From Methylovorus mays (GTDB taxonomy: Bacteria; Pseudomonadota; Gammaproteobacteria; Burkholderiales; Methylophilaceae), in the NCBI RefSeq assembly GCF_020531915.1, contig NZ_JAJAVG010000008.1, positions 124,001 to 188,000 of the forward strand: a stretch of DNA of 64,000 nucleotides, in the 5' to 3' direction. The translations under genes were made by a program, and so were the position numbers. Below, in pieces: positions 56,366 through 64,000 of the stretch. The notes below the pieces were generated by a model. That model was not told the origin of the DNA. It was given only the letters and a program-made list of their open reading frames with translations, and did no database searches. Numbering within the stretch: the stretch's first letter is position 1; every line of letters starts with the position of its first letter.

Positions 56366-58033
56366 TTAATGGAACAGTGCCCAGGCTTTTTGCAAAGTAC
56401 TCCAGATACCATAACTTACTGGAATACCCACTGCCAACCAGGCAAATACTGCCAATACGCGCGACCCACCGCTGGCGGCTTTCGCTTGCGACGCGCTACT
56501 TGGCAATACCTTTTCATGTGCCAGCTTCTTTTCCTCGGCCAATTCGGCATCGGTCATGAAGTGCTTGCTGGCGACAGGACGCACCAGCAAATTCGCCACA
56601 AAGCCAATCACCAGCATGCCTGCCAGCACATAAAAGATGGGCCCATATACCTGATCAAACGGCACTTGTGCTTCAAGACGCATGTCATGCATGTAGTTGA
56701 CGATCACTGGCCCCAGAATGCCGGCTGTGGACCATGCCGTCAGCAGGCGGCCATGAATGGCACCAACGAATTGCGTGCCGAACATATCCGCGAGATATGC
56801 CGGAATGGTGGCGAAGCCACCGCCATACATGGAGGCAATGATGCAGAACGCCCCCACGAATACCGCCAGCGATTTGGCACCCGCTGCCCACGCCGCGGCA
56901 ACGTACATCAAAGCACCGAGGATAAAGAAAATGGAATAGGTGGTTTTACGCCCCAGCTTGTCTGATGAAGTCGCCCAGGCAAAGCGCCCGAAAATATTGA
57001 ACAAGGACACCAGGCCGACAAATCCGGCACCGACTGCGGCCAGACTGGCAATCAGGACATCGTCCTTCTTGATGTCAGCAAAGCTCAGGGAGCCTTGGTC
57101 AATCAAGGCACCACCAAAGGTCTCCTGCAGCATAGGCGCCGCAGCCCCGATAATGCCAATACTGGCAGACACATTCATGCACAGGATCAGCCACAACAAC
57201 CAGAACTGTGGCGTTTTGTGCGCTTGGTTAATATGGACGTGACGCGTGGCGATCATGCCCGAGCTTGTGCTCTTGGCGGGCGGTACCCAGTTTGCAGGCT
57301 TCCAGTCCGATGCCGGTACGCGGTAACCAAGCGAACCACACAACATGAAGACGGCATAGATCACCGCCAGGACAACAAACGTCTGCCAGACGCCTGGAGC
57401 AACGGGAGTGGCAAAATAGCTCATCAGCTTGGTGGCCAGTGGCGAACCTATCATGGCGCCGCCGCCAAAGCCCATGATGGCCATGCCGGTTGCCATGCCA
57501 CGACGATCAGGGAACCACTTGATCAGGGTGGATACTGGCGAGATATAGCCGAGTCCCAGCCCGATACCACCGATCACCCCCGAGCCCAGCCACATCATCC
57601 ACAGCTGATGGGTATATACCCCCAGCGCTGATATCAACAAGCCGCCACACCAGCAAACGGTAGCCACCAGGCCCGCCTTGCGTGGACCTGCCCGCTCCAG
57701 CCAGCCGCCCCACAAGGCAGCTGAACAGCCCAGCAGTACAAAGAACAGGGTGTACATCCAGCCCAGATCAAACTGGGTCCAATTACAATCCGTGGCAAAC
57801 AGGGCACGCCATGTGCCGCTCAGTTTGTCCGCTACCGTCACAGCGCCGGCAGCACAGGCAGCCAGCGGCTTGCCATCGTCGCCTACCAGCGCATTGCCCA
57901 GGGGCTTCCAGAAAACGGAAAAACCATAGGCCATGCCGATACATAAATGCACCGCCAGCGCCGCGGGTGGAATAAGCCAGCGGTTAAAATTACCGCCGGT
58001 AATAATGCGTTCCTTAGACAGAAATCCAGCCAT
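56366..58033 (-). CDS. OFA-family MFS transporter
   Basis: 555 aa from the ATG at 58033 (GGGAG seven bases upstream). Twelve membrane segments; N-terminus NRWLIPPAALAVHLCIGMAYGFSVFW is the oxalate/formate antiporter (OFA) signature, with an unusually long loop after TM1 that contains three Cys (about 58-85), and GLGLGYISPVSTLIKWFPDRRGMATG between TM4 and TM5. Members exchange small carboxylates such as oxalate and formate; a methylotroph could use one for formate or other C1 acid (inference). Divergent from phoB. Confidence 0.85.
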   Translation of the reverse strand: MAGFLSKERIITGGNFNRWLIPPAALAVHLCIGMAYGFSVFWKPLGNALVGDDGKPLAACAAGAVTVADKLSGTWRALFATDCNWTQFDLGWMYTLFFVLLGCSAALWGGWLERAGPRKAGLVATVCWCGGLLISALGVYTHQLWMMWLGSGVIGGIGLGLGYISPVSTLIKWFPDRRGMATGMAIMGFGGGAMIGSPLATKLMSYFATPVAPGVWQTFVVLAVIYAVFMLCGSLGYRVPASDWKPANWVPPAKSTSSGMIATRHVHINQAHKTPQFWLLWLILCMNVSASIGIIGAAAPMLQETFGGALIDQGSLSFADIKKDDVLIASLAAVGAGFVGLVSLFNIFGRFAWATSSDKLGRKTTYSIFFILGALMYVAAAWAAGAKSLAVFVGAFCIIASMYGGGFATIPAYLADMFGTQFVGAIHGRLLTAWSTAGILGPVIVNYMHDMRLEAQVPFDQVYGPIFYVLAGMLVIGFVANLLVRPVASKHFMTDAELAEEKKLAHEKVLPSSASQAKAASGGSRVLAVFAWLAVGIPVSYGIWSTLQKAWALFH

Positions 58034-58153
58034 CTCCAAACTCCCTGCTTTTTATTATTTCGAATAATGAGTTGCGATCAATTACCTGACAGACACGATC
58101 ATCATATAAAAAAACAGGGTTGGCAATCTGCATTAAAATTCGGGTTCCTCAAG

Positions 58154-58186
58154 TGTCATCAATCTGTCACATTAACGTCATATAGT
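58154..58186 (+). promoter_or_regulatory. PHO box and -10 of phoB-phoR
   Basis: Three direct repeats at an exact 11-base period: TGTCATCAATC, TGTCACATTAA, CGTCATATAGT. They match the PhoB-binding PHO box and stand in for a -35 element. TATAGT at 58181-58186 fits a -10. Expected start near 58193, leaving 26 bases to the phoB ATG, so the operon is probably autoregulated by phosphate limitation. Confidence 0.8.
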
Positions 58187-58218
58187 AAGCAGCACTGCAA
58201 AAGCCAAGGATAAATGAA

Positions 58219-58905
58219 ATGCCCGCTAACATATTGATTGTAGAAGATGAACCAGCCATTCAGGAGCTTCTAGCCCTTAATCTGACCCAGGCCGGTCACA
58301 ACCCGATTCGTGCACTCAGCGTTGAGCAAGCACAAATGCTGATTCGTGAAGCATTGCCTGACCTGATTATCCTGGACTGGATGCTACCCGGTATGAGCGG
58401 CATTGAGTTTGCCCGCAAGTTGAAGTCGGACGAATTCACCAAGGCGATTCCCATCATCATGCTGACAGCGCGTGGTGAGGAAGCCGACAAGGTAAAGGGG
58501 CTGGAAGTGGGGGCGGACGACTATGTTACAAAACCCTTTAGCCCGCGTGAGCTGAATGCTCGCATCAAGGCGGTGTTGCGCCGTCGCGCACCCCAGATGA
58601 CCGATGACCCGATCGAAGTCGGCGGCTTGCGCCTGGATCCTGTTACCCATCGCGTCACAGGCAATGGCACCACGCTGGACCTGGGGCCCACCGAATTCCG
58701 TCTGTTGCATTACCTCATGTCCAACCCGGAACGTGTGCACTCGCGCAGCCAGGTACTGGATCGCGTCTGGGGTGATCGCGTATTTGTTGAAGACCGCACG
58801 GTAGACGTGCACATCCGCCGTTTGCGTCTGGCCCTGGCTGACTCCGGTCACGAAGACCTGATCCAGACCGTCCGTGGTGTTGGCTATCGTTTCTCGGCGC
58901 ACTAG
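58219..58905 (+). CDS. phoB: Phosphate regulon response regulator PhoB
   Basis: 228 aa. Receiver domain (1-120: NILIVEDEPAIQELL, Asp53 in LIILDWMLPGMSG, Lys in YVTKPFSPREL) and an OmpR-type winged helix (about 130-228: VDVHIRRLRLAL, TVRGVGYRFSAH). Activates phosphate uptake genes when phosphorylated by PhoR. The PHO box upstream predicts autoactivation. No phoU or pst gene is in the window. Confidence 0.95.
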   Translation: MPANILIVEDEPAIQELLALNLTQAGHNPIRALSVEQAQMLIREALPDLIILDWMLPGMSGIEFARKLKSDEFTKAIPIIMLTARGEEADKVKGLEVGADDYVTKPFSPRELNARIKAVLRRRAPQMTDDPIEVGGLRLDPVTHRVTGNGTTLDLGPTEFRLLHYLMSNPERVHSRSQVLDRVWGDRVFVEDRTVDVHIRRLRLALADSGHEDLIQTVRGVGYRFSAH

Positions 58906-58998
58906 CTCATAATATCGCTTTGCCACCGTCGCCCTTGTCGGAGCTGCTTTTTTTAAGGCGCCAACAAGCAGTTTATTAATTTGTGGAATGGTAGCCGC

Positions 58999-60333
58999 GT
59001 GCACGATATTCGTTGGAGAGCTTTCTGGCTCGGCTTTTTGTTAGTGACCGTCAGCCTGGTGGTATGGGCTGTCGTCGATGAAATTGCAGCATTACTGGTG
59101 TTTGGCGTGGGTGTCGTGCTTTACCTCACTACCCACCTATACTGGATACACCAGCTGTTGCAGTGGTTCAACAAACCGGATCTCGCCACCATGCCGCTGG
59201 GCACTGGCATCTGGGAAGATGTGTTTGCGGCCATCTACCATCAGCAACGGCGTTACAGCCGTAGCCAGACCCAGCTCAGCTCGGCGCTTGATCGCTTTCG
59301 CCATGCTGCCAGCGCCCTGCCTGACGGTGTGGTGTTGCTGAATGGGCACGACTTGATCGAGTGGTGCAACCCGCCCGCAGAACGCCACCTTGGCCTGTCC
59401 ATGAAGCAGGACGTCGGCCAGCCCATCAGTTACCTCGTTCGTAGCAGTGACTTCATCAGCTACCTCGACTCACACGACTATACCGACCCCATCAAACTCA
59501 AATCCTGGCGTCTGGCAGATACCACGCTGGAATTGCAGGTTATTCCATTTGGTGTCAACCAGAAACTGCTGATCAGCCGGGACATCAGCCAGTTGGAAAA
59601 AGTCGAGCATATGCGCCGCGATTTCATTGCCAATGTCTCACATGAGTTACGCACCCCGTTGACCGTTGTTGGCGGCTTTCTGGAGACGCTGAGCGACATG
59701 GATGGGGCAGTGCCGGATAGCACACGCAGTTACTTTGACATGATGCAGGAACAGACAGGCCGCATGCGCAGGCTGGTTGAAGACCTGCTGACCCTGTCGC
59801 AACTGGAAAACAGCCCCACGATTCCGCAGGATACCGAAATTGATATCAACGCCCTGCTGAGCATGGTGATGAACGAAGCGCGTGGCCTAAGCAATGATCG
59901 CCATACCATCACTCTGGAGGCGGACACCACGCTGAACCTGACAGGTGCGCTGGAAGAATTGCATAGCGCCCTCGGCAATCTGGTCAGCAATGCCATTCGT
60001 TATACGCCAACGGGCGGCAGCATTCATATCAGCTGGAAAACCCGTGGCACCGATGGCGTGTTTAGTGTCAAGGACACCGGCCTGGGGATTGAACAACAGC
60101 ACATCGACCGCCTGACTGAACGCTTTTACCGCGTAGACCGCAGCCGCTCACGTGAAACCGGGGGCACCGGCCTGGGGCTTTCCATCGTCAAGCATATCCT
60201 GACGCGCCATCAGGCCAGACTGGATATCGAAAGCGAATTTGGCAAGGGCAGCACCTTCAGCGCCGTATTCCCCAAGGCGCGCCTTGTGCACAAGGCCAAT
60301 GCCACTTCAAATCAACCCGCCCACACAGCCTGA
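58999..60333 (+). CDS. phoR: Phosphate regulon sensor kinase PhoR
   Basis: 444 aa from a GTG at 58999 (GGAATGG upstream); an in-frame TTG at 58981 is the alternative. Two membrane segments (about 8-45), a short charged region, PAS (about 95-200: LPDGVVLLNGHDLIEWCNPPA), HisKA with His215 in NVSHELRTPLTVVGGFLETL, HATPase with NLVSNAIRYTPTGG, KDTGLGIE and GGTGLGLSIVKHIL. Follows phoB by 93 bases. Confidence 0.95.
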   Translation: MHDIRWRAFWLGFLLVTVSLVVWAVVDEIAALLVFGVGVVLYLTTHLYWIHQLLQWFNKPDLATMPLGTGIWEDVFAAIYHQQRRYSRSQTQLSSALDRFRHAASALPDGVVLLNGHDLIEWCNPPAERHLGLSMKQDVGQPISYLVRSSDFISYLDSHDYTDPIKLKSWRLADTTLELQVIPFGVNQKLLISRDISQLEKVEHMRRDFIANVSHELRTPLTVVGGFLETLSDMDGAVPDSTRSYFDMMQEQTGRMRRLVEDLLTLSQLENSPTIPQDTEIDINALLSMVMNEARGLSNDRHTITLEADTTLNLTGALEELHSALGNLVSNAIRYTPTGGSIHISWKTRGTDGVFSVKDTGLGIEQQHIDRLTERFYRVDRSRSRETGGTGLGLSIVKHILTRHQARLDIESEFGKGSTFSAVFPKARLVHKANATSNQPAHTA

Positions 60334-60372
60334 CCACCGGACACAGGATCGGGTGTATAGCCCGAGCGCAGC

Positions 60373-60753
60373 TTAATCCACGACAGGCGGCAAAGGTTTT
60401 CTATTGCCAGTGGCATTCCCCGCATCCGGGCTAGCCTTGGATTTGGGCAAGGCAGGCTGCAAACTCGGCACCACCTCAATACTGTTCTTGCGCAGCACGA
60501 CCGGCGGACCGCCTTCGCTGGGCAAGGGCACCACCAGCGTACGCGGCTCTACACTCTCTGGCGGCAACACAATGACGGGCGACAGGCGCGAGCGGGTATT
60601 CAGTTGGGTGGGCGGGCTGACAGCCACGCCGGAAGAGGCATTGTTACTATTGGATAATGCCGGAATGGCACCAAGCGTGCTCTCCTCCGCCAGGGCCTGA
60701 CCAGCGGGGATGAGGGCCATGCTGGCCAATAACGGTACGGCAAATCTGGACAT
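60373..60753 (-). CDS. Small secreted Pro/Ser-rich protein
   Basis: 126 aa with a signal peptide (MSRFAVPLLASMALIPAGQALA) and a low-complexity body rich in Pro, Ser, Val and Asn (SNSNNASSGVAV, PLPSEGGPPVVLRK, LPKSKASPDAGNATG). No Cys, so no disulfides. No family recognised. Lies between convergent phoR and the terminator of the oxidoreductase gene, and is transcribed alone. Confidence 0.6.
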   Translation of the reverse strand: MSRFAVPLLASMALIPAGQALAEESTLGAIPALSNSNNASSGVAVSPPTQLNTRSRLSPVIVLPPESVEPRTLVVPLPSEGGPPVVLRKNSIEVVPSLQPALPKSKASPDAGNATGNRKPLPPVVD

Positions 60754-60840
60754 TTCAACTCCTTTGCCTGAATCAATTCAACCTTACTATACGCTGGCAA
60801 ATCACACTGTAAACCCTTAATTTCCGCCATAGCGCGCAAT

Positions 60841-60872
60841 AAAAAAGCGCAAGGCCAAGCCTTACGCTTTTT
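60841..60872 (-). terminator. Terminator of the FAD/Fe-S oxidoreductase gene
   Basis: AAAAAGCG ... AAGGC-CAA-GCCTT ... CGCTTTTT with one internal mismatch. On the minus strand six T follow the stem. It lies 22 bases after the oxidoreductase stop. Confidence 0.88.
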
Positions 60873-60894
60873 ACGACGGGGATACAAAACAGCG

Positions 60895-63800
60895 TTACAG
60901 CAGGACTTTTTCAATCCCGCCATTATTGGCCTTGTGCACGAAATCCTGCATCCAGTTTTCGCCCAGCAAATGCTTGGCCATTTCCACCACGATGTAATCC
61001 GCTTGCACGCCGGTATCCTCGCCATAACGCGCGAGCCCCTGCAGGCAGGATGGGCAGGACGTCAGAATCTTCACATCCTGCTCAGGCGCGCCAGGAGTCA
61101 AGCCCAGCTTGGCCATGCCTTTTTCCAGCTCTTCCTGCTTGCGCATCTTGACCTGGGTCGCGATATCGGGACGCGACACGGCAAAGGTGCCTGACTCGCC
61201 GCAGCAGCGATCATTCAGCGCGACATCCTGCCCCATCAGGGCATTGGTCACCTTGAGCGGCTGATAGGTCTTCATCGGGCTATGGCAAGGGTCATGGTAC
61301 ATATAGCGCGTACCCGTCACGCCTTCCAGCTTCAGGCCTTTTTCCATCAGATATTCGTGAATATCCAGCAATCGGCAGCCCGGGAATATCTTCTCGAACT
61401 CGTACTTCTGCAGCTGATCCATACACGTGCCGCACGAGACGATCACGGTCTTGATATCCAGATAGTTCAGCGTATTGGCAATACGATGGAACTGCACACG
61501 GTTTTCTGCCGTGATCTGCTGCCCCTTGTCGTGGTTGCCGCTGGATGTCTGCGGGTAACCGCAGCACAGATAGCCTGGCGGCAGCACGGTGGTGGCACCG
61601 GTCTCATACAGCATGGCCTGGGTCGCCAGCCCCACCTGCGAGAACAAGCGCTCCGAACCACACCCCGGGAAGTAGAACACGGCATCCGATTCTTCCGTCG
61701 TCTTCTGCGGATTGCGGATGATCGGCACTATCGTGTCATCTTCCAGACCCAGCAAGGCACGCGATGTCTTGGTCGGCATGGCCTTGGGCATGGGGCGATT
61801 GATGAAGTGAATCACCTGCGCCTTGATCTCGGGCTTGCCCAGGGTGGCGGGTGGTTTCTTCTTGATATTGCCGATCAGCCCCAGCTTCTTGAACACCTGA
61901 TGCCCCAGCCGCTGCAACTTATAACCCCAGCCTATCATGGCCGTACGCATCAGCTTGATGGTGGCCGGATCCTTGACGTTAAGGAAGGCCATGGACACGG
62001 TAGTACCCGCATTGAAGTGCTTCTTGCCTTGCTCACGCAGGAAGTTGCGCATCGCAATCGATACATCGCCGAAATCAATATCCACCGGGCAAGGGTTCAA
62101 GCATTTATGGCACACCGTGCAGTGATCCGCCACATCATTGAACTCATCAAAGTGCTTGATCGAAATGCCACGGCGCGTCTGCTCCTCATAGAGGAAAGCC
62201 TCAATCAGCAGCGAAGTACCGAGTATCTTGTTGCGTGGCGAATACAGCAAATTGGCGCGGGGCACGTGCGTGGTACATACGGGTTTGCACTTGCCGCAAC
62301 GCAAGCAATCGCTGATCGAGTCGGCAATATCGCCGATTGCCGATTGCTCCATGATGATGGATTCCTGCTCCAGCAGACCAAACGATGGCGTGTAAGCGCC
62401 ATCCAGACCGGAGCCTGCCATCAGCTTGCCTTTGTTGAAGCGCCCTTCCGGATCCACCTTCTGCTTGTAATCCGCAAAGGTCGAAATGGTTTTCTGATCC
62501 AGGAACGCCATCTTGGTAATACCAATACCGTGCTCGCCGGAAATCACGCCATCCAGGCTTTCCGCCAGCTTCATGATGCGCGCCACGGCTTCATGCGCGG
62601 CATGCATCATTTCATAGTCGTCGGAATTGACTGGAATATTGGTATGAACGTTGCCGTCGCCCGCGTGCATATGCAACGCCACGAACACGCGACCCTTGAG
62701 CATCTGCTTGTGGATTTCGTCCGCCCGCTCCAGGATTTTCTGGTATTCCCGGCCGGTAAATATCTGGTGCAGCGGCTTCTTCAACTCGCGCTTCCAGGAC
62801 ACGCGTACCTGATGCTCCTGCACGGCACGGAAGACGTTTTCAGTGGCAATATCCGCGTACTCGCTACCCAGAATGCTGACCGGGGCATCCAGGTTTTCCA
62901 GGATAGTGCGCCAGTGGGTACGCACCTTGTCTACCAGTGCCAGCGATTGGGCACGCTTGGCCACCAGCATTTCAGGATCGGCCTGGGTATCGTCGTCTTC
63001 ATGCAAAGGCAGATCGCCTTGCAGGAAGGTTTCCAGTGCATCAGCCAGTTTGAGCTTGTTCTTGATCGACAACTCGATATTGATGCGCTCGATGCCGTCC
63101 GAGTAATCGCCCAGGCGTGGCAACGGAATCACCACATCCTCATTGATCTTGAACGCATTGGTGTGTTTGGCAATCGCCGCCGTACGACCACGATCCAGCC
63201 AGAACTTCTTGCGCGCTTCACCCGATACCGCGATAAAGCCTTCACCGCCGCGTGCATTGGCCAGACGCACGATGTGCGATGCTGCTTCACCTACGCCGTT
63301 TTCATCGTCACTGGCAATATCGGCCAGCAACACCATCTTGGGACGTTCATTGCGGGTTGCCTTGGTGGCATAGCCCACGGCCTTGAGATAACGTTCGTCC
63401 AGATGCTCCAGACCTGCCAGCAGGGTATTGGGGTGCGCGTCCAGGTAATCCTTGATCTCGACAATGGCAGGCACGCCGAGCGCCACGTGCCCGAAAAACT
63501 CCAGACAAATGGTGCGCACATGCTTGGGCATGCGATGCAGAATGAAGGTAGCCGAGGTAATCAGGCCGTCGCAGCCTTCTTTCTGTATGCCAGGCAAGCC
63601 TGAGAGGAATTTGTCCGTCACGTCCTTGCCCAGCCCGGTCTTGCGGAAACTGGGGCCAGGAATTTCCAGAATTTCCGGTTCGGCGAGCATGGTTTTGCCA
63701 TCTTCGGCAAATCGCGTAATGCGGAAACGCGCGACCGGAATGTCATGAATCTTGCCGAGGTTATGGTCCAGACGCTCCACTTCGAGCCAGTTGGCATCGG

Positions 63801-64000
63801 GCGTCACCATGCGCCATGAGGCGAGGTTATCCAGCGCCGTGCCCCAGAGCACGGCTTTCTTGCCACCGGCATTCATGGCGACGTTACCGCCGATACAAGA
63901 CGCATCAGCCGAGGTAGGATCGCAGGCAAATTCAAGCCCGGCGGCCGTAGCGGCCTCCATCACGCGGCGCGTCACAACGCCAGCGCCGCAATGGATGGTC
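60895..64000 (-). CDS. FAD/4Fe-4S/CCG oxidoreductase (DUF3683, D-lactate/glycolate dehydrogenase type), partial
   Basis: Over 1034 aa are visible; the N-terminus lies beyond the right edge, and the GTG at 63975 is internal since the frame is open to 64000. Order: rest of an FAD-binding domain ([20 protein letters not shown]), FAD-oxidase C-terminal domain to about 560 (with [16 protein letters not shown] and [15 protein letters not shown]), two ferredoxin-type clusters ([16 protein letters not shown] and [14 protein letters not shown]), a membrane-associated or linker part, and two CCG domains ([51 protein letters not shown]). Such fusions oxidise D-2-hydroxyacids and pass electrons to the quinone pool or another carrier; the substrate is not decided. 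Ends in an intrinsic terminator. Confidence 0.9.
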   Translation of the reverse strand, partial: TIHCGAGVVTRRVMEAATAAGLEFACDPTSADASCIGGNVAMNAGGKKAVLWGTALDNLASWRMVTPDANWLEVERLDHNLGKIHDIPVARFRITRFAEDGKTMLAEPEILEIPGPSFRKTGLGKDVTDKFLSGLPGIQKEGCDGLITSATFILHRMPKHVRTICLEFFGHVALGVPAIVEIKDYLDAHPNTLLAGLEHLDERYLKAVGYATKATRNERPKMVLLADIASDDENGVGEAASHIVRLANARGGEGFIAVSGEARKKFWLDRGRTAAIAKHTNAFKINEDVVIPLPRLGDYSDGIERINIELSIKNKLKLADALETFLQGDLPLHEDDDTQADPEMLVAKRAQSLALVDKVRTHWRTILENLDAPVSILGSEYADIATENVFRAVQEHQVRVSWKRELKKPLHQIFTGREYQKILERADEIHKQMLKGRVFVALHMHAGDGNVHTNIPVNSDDYEMMHAAHEAVARIMKLAESLDGVISGEHGIGITKMAFLDQKTISTFADYKQKVDPEGRFNKGKLMAGSGLDGAYTPSFGLLEQESIIMEQSAIGDIADSISDCLRCGKCKPVCTTHVPRANLLYSPRNKILGTSLLIEAFLYEEQTRRGISIKHFDEFNDVADHCTVCHKCLNPCPVDIDFGDVSIAMRNFLREQGKKHFNAGTTVSMAFLNVKDPATIKLMRTAMIGWGYKLQRLGHQVFKKLGLIGNIKKKPPATLGKPEIKAQVIHFINRPMPKAMPTKTSRALLGLEDDTIVPIIRNPQKTTEESDAVFYFPGCGSERLFSQVGLATQAMLYETGATTVLPPGYLCCGYPQTSSGNHDKGQQITAENRVQFHRIANTLNYLDIKTVIVSCGTCMDQLQKYEFEKIFPGCRLLDIHEYLMEKGLKLEGVTGTRYMYHDPCHSPMKTYQPLKVTNALMGQDVALNDRCCGESGTFAVSRPDIATQVKMRKQEELEKGMAKLGLTPGAPEQDVKILTSCPSCLQGLARYGEDTGVQADYIVVEMAKHLLGENWMQDFVHKANNGGIEKVLL

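Noticed and set aside
61282-63603. 773-codon open frame on the plus strand opposite the FAD/Fe-S gene
   Set aside because: Lies wholly inside a gene with clear cofactor motifs on the minus strand; composition (His, Gln, Arg) is typical of antisense frames in GC-rich codons.

Overview
The window looks like chromosome of a betaproteobacterium, most likely a methylotroph-type Methylophilaceae (inference from gene content, moderate GC, and gene orders such as ppiB-lpxH, ribH-nusB and secDF; no rRNA is present to confirm it). It is gene-dense. About 56 protein genes and one tRNA are supported. There is no insertion sequence, prophage, CRISPR array or integron. Most genes are housekeeping or envelope functions.

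Layout. 1-2510 (minus): a His-rich small membrane protein, a TolC-type channel and a periplasmic adaptor of a metal RND efflux system cut by the left edge. 2839-7175 (plus): a signalling cluster of CHASE3 histidine kinase, Rcp1-like response regulator and a REC-PAS-LOV-GGDEF-EAL protein that keeps the full flavin-binding signature of a blue-light LOV sensor. 7229-11697: membrane-anchored glucose/sorbosone dehydrogenase-like protein, HPP-CBS protein, DUF455 ferritin-like protein, and a PEP-CTERM protein behind an apparent sigma-54 promoter. 11823-15149: ppsR and ppsA, controlling phosphoenolpyruvate synthesis. 15727-20865: small membrane protein, DUF481 outer-membrane protein, HAD phosphatase, PAP2 phosphatase, BON protein, YaeQ and a GT-A-like protein. 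21097-28783: tRNA-Lys, ffh, a CcsA/YpjD-like membrane protein, HAD-IB phosphatase, an orphan CbiM-like permease, leuA, pssA and tgt. 28926-36254: yajC-secD-secF, a CorC/HlyC protein, clpS-clpA. 36350-38226: GST, DUF2892 protein, pyrD.

38382-48413 (minus) is the most distinctive block. It holds a complete metal efflux operon (small acidic protein, TolC, lipoprotein adaptor, CusA/CzcA pump, PII-like protein), followed by a second pump and PII-like pair. The pump-PII unit is thus duplicated in tandem, and a 396-bp stretch of the two pump genes differs at only 8 positions, which suggests gene conversion. The PII-like proteins lack the uridylylation tyrosine and carry Cys/His in the T-loop.

48455-64000: cysS; an envelope operon of TPR-Cds6 protein, L,D-transpeptidase, periplasmic and cytoplasmic cyclophilins and lpxH; a double-FHA protein; ribH-nusB; an OFA-family transporter; phoB-phoR behind a three-repeat PHO box; a small secreted protein; and a large FAD/Fe-S oxidoreductase (DUF3683 type) running off the right edge.

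Start sites were moved inward from the longest open frame where a ribosome binding site, signal peptide or family length favoured it. All functions come from reading motifs, not from database searches.
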